Source: Clostridium sp. (GTDB lineage Bacteria; Bacillota; Dethiobacteria; Dethiobacterales; Dethiobacteraceae). From it: a stretch of 64,000 nucleotides of DNA. Every line of letters begins with the position of its first letter. Within the stretch, counting starts at the first letter, position 1. Below the pieces are notes generated by a model. That model worked only from the letters and a program-made list of their open reading frames with translations. It searched no databases and had not been told where the DNA came from. Location: contig JAGXRV010000094.1 in assembly GCA_018335695.1 (NCBI GenBank), positions 49,443 to 113,442 of the forward strand, written 5' to 3'. The translations under genes were made by a program, and so were the position numbers. Shown piece after piece: positions 59,535 through 64,000 of the stretch.

Positions 59535-60443
59535 TTATTGCTGCGATGATGTTTGAGAGATTTCTTCTTCTTGCCAAAGCAAGTATCGCCGGACTGTCTC
59601 TTGCAGCACAGCTTCGTCAATCTTCACATATGACACAGAGTTAATATTAATACCCTGTCCTGGGAGGGTAACTGTAACAACTTCTTCTAAGTTAAGCTTG
59701 GCTGCTCGGCGGCTAAAAGCCAAAAGCTGCTGCAGCGACATATCGGTACGAATATGAGTGGCTGCTTCTTCCAGCAATCTGGGCAGCTTCAGCAATGTTC
59801 TGGGGCGAAGCAGTTCAGCGGAAACCAGCTTAAGAAATTCCTGCTGCCGACGCATTCTGCCAAAATCACCTTCCGCATCGCTGCGGTAACGAACATATTG
59901 CAGAGCCTGTTCACCGCTGAGGAGCTGTTTGCCTGCCCTAAGATTGATAGGATTTTTCACCGACAAGTGCACCATCCGGCGAGGCACGTCCACTTCAACG
60001 CCACCAAGAATATCTACCAAGCTGGCAAAACCGTCAAAGTTGGTAAAGACATAATGCTGCAACTGAACGCCCAGCAGCGCCTCCACCGTTTTTTTCATTT
60101 GCATAGTTCCATCTTTGTAGCTCATCACGTGATTCAGCTTATCCTGACCCCTTCCCGGTATCTCTACTCGGGCGTCGCGTGGAATAGAAATCAGGGAAAC
60201 CTTGCCTGCATCTTCATTGACGCTCATCACCATAATCGTGTCTGCCCGGGATTGATCAAGACCCAAAAGCAGGATATTAGTAATATTTTTCTCCTGACTG
60301 GGATTGTTTGCCTGCGGGAGAGGTGAACTGTTGGCAACTCCGGGATTATCATGGATGCGCAACCAGACAGAACAACCCCAGGTTACAACCGAAAGTACTC
60401 CCAGCAGAATAAATGTGAATGCGTATTTACCACCCTTTTTCAA
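59535..60443 (-). CDS. LytR-CpsA-Psr (LCP) family wall-polymer ligase
   Basis: 302 residues: one membrane helix (YAFTFILLGVLSVVTWGCSV), then the LCP domain with NILLLGLDQSRADTIMVMSV, VSLISIPRDARVEIPGRGQD, KLNHVMSYKDG and LSGEQALQYVRYRSDAEGDF, then GRMRRQQEFL. LCP enzymes transfer lipid-linked polymer onto peptidoglycan. TTG start behind GAAGGTGG. It completes the tagO-tagA-csaB-DUF5693 group. Confidence 0.92.
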   Translation of the reverse strand: MKKGGKYAFTFILLGVLSVVTWGCSVWLRIHDNPGVANSSPLPQANNPSQEKNITNILLLGLDQSRADTIMVMSVNEDAGKVSLISIPRDARVEIPGRGQDKLNHVMSYKDGTMQMKKTVEALLGVQLQHYVFTNFDGFASLVDILGGVEVDVPRRMVHLSVKNPINLRAGKQLLSGEQALQYVRYRSDAEGDFGRMRRQQEFLKLVSAELLRPRTLLKLPRLLEEAATHIRTDMSLQQLLAFSRRAAKLNLEEVVTVTLPGQGININSVSYVKIDEAVLQETVRRYLLWQEEEISQTSSQQ

Positions 60444-60641
60444 GAAAAAGCACCACCTTCTCTATCTACAACGCTATAATTATACTGGATTCGCCACCTT
60501 CTGACAATGGAAAAGAAATACTTTTAAAAGGTCTGCTGTTCCTTTGGCAGAACTTTATCTCAGAATGCCCGCGAAAACAGGGGAGACAACTGCGTCCCCC
60601 CTTATCTCTGTAAGCGGCAAACAATTCCCTGCATATATAAC

Positions 60642-60672
60642 TAAGCCCCCGCATTTAACTCGCAGGGGCTTA
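60642..60672 (-). terminator. Terminator-like hairpin after the anti-sigma gene
   Basis: Stem TAAGCCCC/GGGGCTTA with a 15-base loop; the following minus-strand sequence is AT-rich but not a clean T-run. Confidence 0.5.
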
Positions 60673-60677
60673 TCCGT

Positions 60678-61898
60678 TTAACTTTCCAGCCAGACAGTCA
60701 CATTTTGCGTAGTGCTGGTATTTCTATCTAAGCCGACCATTTGTTTGAGCAACTCATTTATTGCCTTATTTAAACGTTCCGCCTCTTCACCGCTTGCGAC
60801 AAGACGCTGCCTTGCCAATCGTTCATAGTAAGTCAATTTCTCAGCATAATCGTTTGTTATATCCACAAGATGCTGCTCTTCTGCAATCAATCTGCCAAGC
60901 GAGGTTGTTCCTGCGACAAACCGGTTTGCCTGCACAAACGGTACTTCGAACTGATGAATCCGAATCAAGCGTCCGTCATGTGTAAGGATTGTCTGCTCCA
61001 TAATAGGCGTCGCACCCTGCAATCTGGCATCTGAAGCCAGGATTTGCGAAGCAGTAGCCAGTTGTTGCACATTTATTTTGACTACCGTATTTTCCGTGAC
61101 TCGCCTTCGATTAACGAAAATTTGTGGTTCCGGCAAAACGAGTTCCTGAAAATTCACCTGCTGAGGCTGCAGAGAAGGTGTCACAGGAGTCGGTGTCAAA
61201 GGAGCGGGTTTTTTTACAGCATTCGACAAGCTGCCTTGCTGAACTCGTTGCTGCGCCGACAATTTTTCAGACCTCTCACGCCTTAAAGGAGTCGACTCCT
61301 GTTTTTGACGCTCACTAACTACTATTGCGGCAGACTGCTCTAGCAAAGGAGCTGACGGCAAACTACCGGGCTGCGCCGGGATAACCTCCCCAGGCATTTC
61401 CGCCGGCAAATCATCAATTGTTTGAGCAGGCTTTTGGGGAATTTCTTCTTCCGCCGGCAACCTTTGCGGCGGCAGATTCTCCCCTTTAGTTTCCATGACA
61501 GGATGCAAAGCAGCAGGCGCATTGTCGGTGAAAGGGGCAAGAGCACCTCCGATTAGGCCACCACTGCCATAACTGCTTATAATAAGTCCGTTAATTCCAA
61601 AGAGAAAAAGAATGGAGGCAGCCAATGCCAACGAACGCAACGGCATCCGAAAGAGACGACGCTCCGTTTCAAACTGTTCCAACCTCAAGCGAGCCATTAC
61701 CTGTGCGGAAAAATCGGGCGGCGGCGGAGCAACAGGCCGTTTTAGTTTGCAAAGAGCAGTTATAACTTGTTTCGTTTCCATAACACGACGTGAACAAGGA
61801 AGACAGCCGTCTAAATGTGCTTGAAATTCATGCTGACGATCCGACAGCATCCCGTCCAGCCAGTCAGACATCAAGCTTTTAACTTCTCTGCACTTCAC
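60678..61898 (-). CDS. Zinc-finger anti-sigma factor with DUF4349-like extracytoplasmic domain
   Basis: 406 residues. The N-terminal zf-HC2 domain (CREVKSLMSDWLDGMLSDRQ, then H-x3-C-x2-C in HLDGCLPC) should bind the ECF sigma factor encoded upstream. A membrane helix (LALAASILFLFGINGLIISS) leads to a long proline- and glutamine-rich linker and a C-terminal part with a coiled coil and the end NTSTTQNVTVWLES, like DUF4349. It probably releases sigma on an envelope signal. GTG start overlaps the sigma gene by 20 bases. Confidence 0.82.
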   Translation of the reverse strand: MKCREVKSLMSDWLDGMLSDRQHEFQAHLDGCLPCSRRVMETKQVITALCKLKRPVAPPPPDFSAQVMARLRLEQFETERRLFRMPLRSLALAASILFLFGINGLIISSYGSGGLIGGALAPFTDNAPAALHPVMETKGENLPPQRLPAEEEIPQKPAQTIDDLPAEMPGEVIPAQPGSLPSAPLLEQSAAIVVSERQKQESTPLRRERSEKLSAQQRVQQGSLSNAVKKPAPLTPTPVTPSLQPQQVNFQELVLPEPQIFVNRRRVTENTVVKINVQQLATASQILASDARLQGATPIMEQTILTHDGRLIRIHQFEVPFVQANRFVAGTTSLGRLIAEEQHLVDITNDYAEKLTYYERLARQRLVASGEEAERLNKAINELLKQMVGLDRNTSTTQNVTVWLES

Positions 61899-62544
61899 GA
61901 GCTTTTACTCTCCTTTCCGAGTGAACATGACCATTTTCATGTTCGGCATCTCCATAGTTGAGCTTTATACCTGCATCGGCAGCTCTTCTCATCACAAGCT
62001 TACGCAAGGCTTCTTTGGCTCGGCTGAGACGTGAACGAACCGTACCAAGCGAACAGTTGAGCGTAACGGCAATTTCTTCATAAGAAAGTTCCTCAACTTC
62101 GCGCAACAACAAAACCGCTTTTTGTTCTTTGGATAAATCATCAAGAGCCTTTTGCATAAATTCACTCAAATGCAAATCCATAGTCATCCGTTCAGGGTCA
62201 TGTTCGGAGCAAGGGACTTCCCGCAGCATCTTCCCTTCTCCCGTCTGGAACGGTTCATCCAATGAAAAAGAAGTTCCCACGCGTTGCTTACGTTGGCCGT
62301 TAAGCCAAACATTGACAGTAATCCGATGCAGCCAAGTGCCAAAATCGGCATCGCCGCGAAAATTTTCCAAGGCGCGGTAAGCTCTGATAAAGGCTTCCTG
62401 CGCTAAATCCTGGGCATCTGTGTGATTGCCTGTCAATCTTTGGGCAAGCGCATAGACTCGCCCCTGGTAAATATTTACAAGCTGCTCAAAAGCCGTTAAG
62501 TCCTTTTTTTGGGCTCTAGAAATTAACTGCGTGACAGCCTCCAT
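61879..62544 (-). CDS. ECF sigma factor (RpoE/SigW type)
   Basis: About 221 residues. Region 2 (ALAQRLTGNHTDAQDLAQEA, FIRAYRALENFRGDADFGTW, LHRITVNVWLNGQRK) and region 4 (LSKEQKAVLLLREVEELSYE, then IAVTLNCSLGTVRSRLSRAK) are complete. The C-terminal 25 residues are an extra basic/histidine tail. The best start is the ATG at 62544 behind AGAGGAG. The promoter upstream looks ECF-type, so it may control itself. Confidence 0.92.
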   Translation of the reverse strand: MEAVTQLISRAQKKDLTAFEQLVNIYQGRVYALAQRLTGNHTDAQDLAQEAFIRAYRALENFRGDADFGTWLHRITVNVWLNGQRKQRVGTSFSLDEPFQTGEGKMLREVPCSEHDPERMTMDLHLSEFMQKALDDLSKEQKAVLLLREVEELSYEEIAVTLNCSLGTVRSRLSRAKEALRKLVMRRAADAGIKLNYGDAEHENGHVHSERRVKAREVQRS

Positions 62545-62589
62545 GACAAAACTCCTCTGCCAGCACAGCAACTTTACCCTATAACAGTT

Positions 62590-62617
62590 TGACACAATCT
62601 GTTAGGGCAAAAGTTCC
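62590..62617 (-). promoter_or_regulatory. Candidate ECF-type autoregulatory promoter
   Basis: On the minus strand GGAACTT, 16 bases, then TGTCA, the form of extracytoplasmic-function promoters. It lies about 45 bases before the sigma-factor start. A palindrome CCTAACAG/CTGTTATAGG overlaps the -10. Confidence 0.45.
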
Positions 62618-62681
62618 AGCGTCAGCCTCTTTTTTCAAGTATAGCAAAAATATTCCTCTCTTGCCATGCACAGTTGCAACT

Positions 62682-63743
62682 TCAATCTTCGTCTTGCGTT
62701 GAGCTTGTCTGAAAATAAATAGGGTTTGTAAAAATCCAAGGTTTTTTGTGGATGTAAACTTCCAAGCGATATGTACCGGGCTGAGTCACCCTGATGCTCA
62801 CATTGCAGCCGGGGATTTCATCAAGAAGCTTTCCATTATGAATGATTCTGTGGCGCACGCGTCCCCTGAATTCATGGGGACAATTAATTAGCAGAAAGGC
62901 ATTGTCGGTGAAGGGCACGGTTTGACCAATGGGGTATTCGTGATCGCCACTGCTCGCGGCAAAAAGAAAACCGGTGGGATCTGCAACCCGGCAATTAACG
63001 ATAAAAGAGCGCCCAGAGCGAAGCGCCCCATAGACTTGCTGCTTGGCCTCCGTAAATTTGTCTGAAAGGGGGCTATCCAATAACAGGCAGTTATTGATCG
63101 TACGAAAAAGAAAATCGTAAGGGAAAATGGTACGACGGATAAGTCCGCGGCGAATTGGCCAAGCATGGGCATCGCTGCCGGCAATTGCGACTAACCTTCG
63201 CTGCATGGAAATTTGGTCAAAGCGCGCCAATGACTGAGGACAAGGTCCGCAGATCGGACCGTATGGATTAAGGTAGGCATAAAATAAACCCTGTGGGATG
63301 CTTCTCACTCCGTCACGCCACTGCGAACACCAATTCCATACTTCCATCCCTGTAAAACCGCTAATCTCCCATTTTGACCAGCAAAAATTCTGGTTATTAA
63401 AAACGATTGGAGAGCCTTTTTCAAAAGGATGAGCGATAAAGCCCAGCCCGTTTTGACTGTTTACGGCATCAATCACCTGCTGAGGGTCGCTGTCGTTTGG
63501 CTGGATCTCAGTCGTGATGCCTAGTGCCAAATAGTGATGCTTAGCATAATTAATCTCGCTCCCCACCAGGACAAGCACATCATCAATAAAGCCTTCTTCA
63601 GGAAGCCCTTCCAGACTATTATGGTCTGTGATAATTACATAAGTAAGGCCGGCAGCCTTAGCCGCTCGGGCAATTTCCGTGATACTGCTGTTACCATCAG
63701 AGTAGTTACTATGAACATGAATATTGCCCAAGAGCTGATACAT
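62682..63743 (-). CDS. PHP-domain phosphoesterase-like protein
   Basis: About 353 residues. All PHP metal motifs are present: NIHVHSNYSDGNSS, IITDHNSLEG, GSEINYAKHHYLALGI, GFIAHPF and AGSDAHAWPI. The last 100 residues form a beta-rich Ig-like end (VPFTDNAFLLINCPHEFRGR, VTQPGTYRLEVYI). It should be a metal-dependent phosphoesterase or nuclease; the substrate is unknown. The ATG at 63743 behind GGGAGGGCAGG is preferred over 63764. Confidence 0.82.
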   Translation of the reverse strand: MYQLLGNIHVHSNYSDGNSSITEIARAAKAAGLTYVIITDHNSLEGLPEEGFIDDVLVLVGSEINYAKHHYLALGITTEIQPNDSDPQQVIDAVNSQNGLGFIAHPFEKGSPIVFNNQNFCWSKWEISGFTGMEVWNWCSQWRDGVRSIPQGLFYAYLNPYGPICGPCPQSLARFDQISMQRRLVAIAGSDAHAWPIRRGLIRRTIFPYDFLFRTINNCLLLDSPLSDKFTEAKQQVYGALRSGRSFIVNCRVADPTGFLFAASSGDHEYPIGQTVPFTDNAFLLINCPHEFRGRVRHRIIHNGKLLDEIPGCNVSIRVTQPGTYRLEVYIHKKPWIFTNPIYFQTSSTQDED

Positions 63744-63837
63744 CCTGCCCTCCCGCTGACACATAACGAGTCAGCGTGGAAAGTGCTAAAAACACCTGAA
63801 TTTATTCGCTTTTTGGCATATTTGTAGTAGCTTTAAT

Positions 63838-63869
63838 CCTCGTTATGTGATACAATATACGTAACGAGG
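63838..63869 (+). promoter_or_regulatory. Transposase promoter and ribosome-site hairpin
   Basis: CCTCGTTA (63838-63845) pairs with TAACGAGG (63862-63869), which runs into the GAGGAGGTG ribosome site. TGATACAAT in the loop is a good extended -10. Such hairpins limit transposase translation from outside transcripts. Confidence 0.5.
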
Positions 63870-63879
63870 AGGTGTTCAG

Positions 63880-64000
63880 ATGGCCGCCATTATTTGCCAG
63901 ACAGATAAGCGTTCCGGGATTACATACGCTTACGAGTCCGTGTCCTACTGGGACAAGGAAAAGCAACAGTCACGTTCTAAGCGGACCCTCATTGGCCGGG
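63880..64000 (+). CDS. Transposase, IS1634-like (N-terminus only)
   Basis: The first 40 codons are visible: ICQTDKRSGITYAYESVSYW followed by DKEKQQSRSKRTLIGR. This N-terminal DNA-binding pattern (RSGITYxYESxSYWDKEK) is typical of the IS1634/IS4-superfamily transposases common in Clostridia. The catalytic DDE residues lie outside the window. ATG behind GAGGAGGTG. Confidence 0.75.
   Translation, partial: MAAIICQTDKRSGITYAYESVSYWDKEKQQSRSKRTLIGR

Larger units (their letters stand above)
63760..64000 (+). mobile_element. Left part of an insertion sequence (IS1634-like)
   Basis: An 11-base inverted pair CACATAACGAG (63760-63770) / CTCGTTATGTG (63839-63849) and the transposase start lie at the right edge. 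The outer end of the element cannot be fixed; the terminal repeat may begin near 63760 or nearer 63840. Confidence 0.55.

Noticed and set aside
1..64000. tRNA, rRNA and prophage genes
   Set aside because: None recognised on either strand.

Overview
The window is a slice of chromosome from a Gram-positive, probably endospore-forming anaerobe of the Firmicutes (Clostridia/Peptococcales/Dethiobacter-like). Four things point there: the flagellar gene order (flgB-flgC-fliE...fliA with FlhF/FlhG, a PilZ protein and FliY-type switch proteins), the FliW/CsrA pair, a dipicolinate synthase subunit, and the strong GGAGG ribosome sites with frequent GTG/TTG starts. The species cannot be fixed from sequence alone. 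I see no rRNA, tRNA, plasmid origin or CRISPR array.

Layout. (1) 1-3972, minus strand: fliM, fliN, an unusual FliY with two CheC units, cheW and the start of cheA. (2) 4200-6186: fapA on the plus strand, converging on a TPR gene. (3) 6262-29816, minus strand: a near-complete flagellar operon read from flgB leftwards to flgG. It holds basal body, MS ring, export gate and ATPase, hook, stator, FlhF/FlhG, a c-di-GMP-responsive PilZ protein and sigma-28. (4) 30033-40754: late genes, made up of two FlaG-type proteins, FliS, FlgN-FlgK-FlgL-FliW-CsrA, flagellin, a FliT-like protein, FliD and FlgM. Sigma-28-like promoters lie before flgN, flagellin, flgM and probably fliY. (5) 40818-49764: metabolism (cupin glucose-6-phosphate isomerase, phosphohexomutase, GAPDH), dapB with dpaB, a hotdog thioesterase with a CofE-like ligase, one chemoreceptor and a DUF3786 protein. 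(6) 50079-63743: a pentaheme cytochrome, MurJ, a YerB-type lipoprotein, a wall-polymer cluster (TagO, TagA/WecG, CsaB, DUF5693, LCP), an ECF sigma/anti-sigma pair and a PHP protein. (7) The right edge enters an IS transposase.

How the parts work together. FliA and FlgM time late flagellar expression, and FliW and CsrA probably tune flagellin translation through GGA sites in its leader. FlhF/FlhG set flagellar placement and PilZ senses c-di-GMP. Chemotaxis output goes through CheA/CheW and a switch carrying four predicted CheY-P phosphatase centres in one FliY.

Intergenic gaps are crowded with two families of palindromic REP-like repeats (A: core CCCTCTCCC-N3-GGGAGAGGG followed by TTAGGGTGAGGG; B: ACCACCCCGGCG...CGCCACCCCTCC...GGAGGGGAAT). 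In several gaps these have grown into tandem arrays with periods of 21, 35, 49 and 120 bp. The most interesting observations are the duplicated-CheC FliY, the start of flhB (no standard start codon in frame) and its altered NPTA self-cleavage site, hairpins that bury the ribosome sites of the TPR gene and of dpaB, CsrA-type sites in the flagellin leader, and a structured 150-base stretch upstream of murJ.
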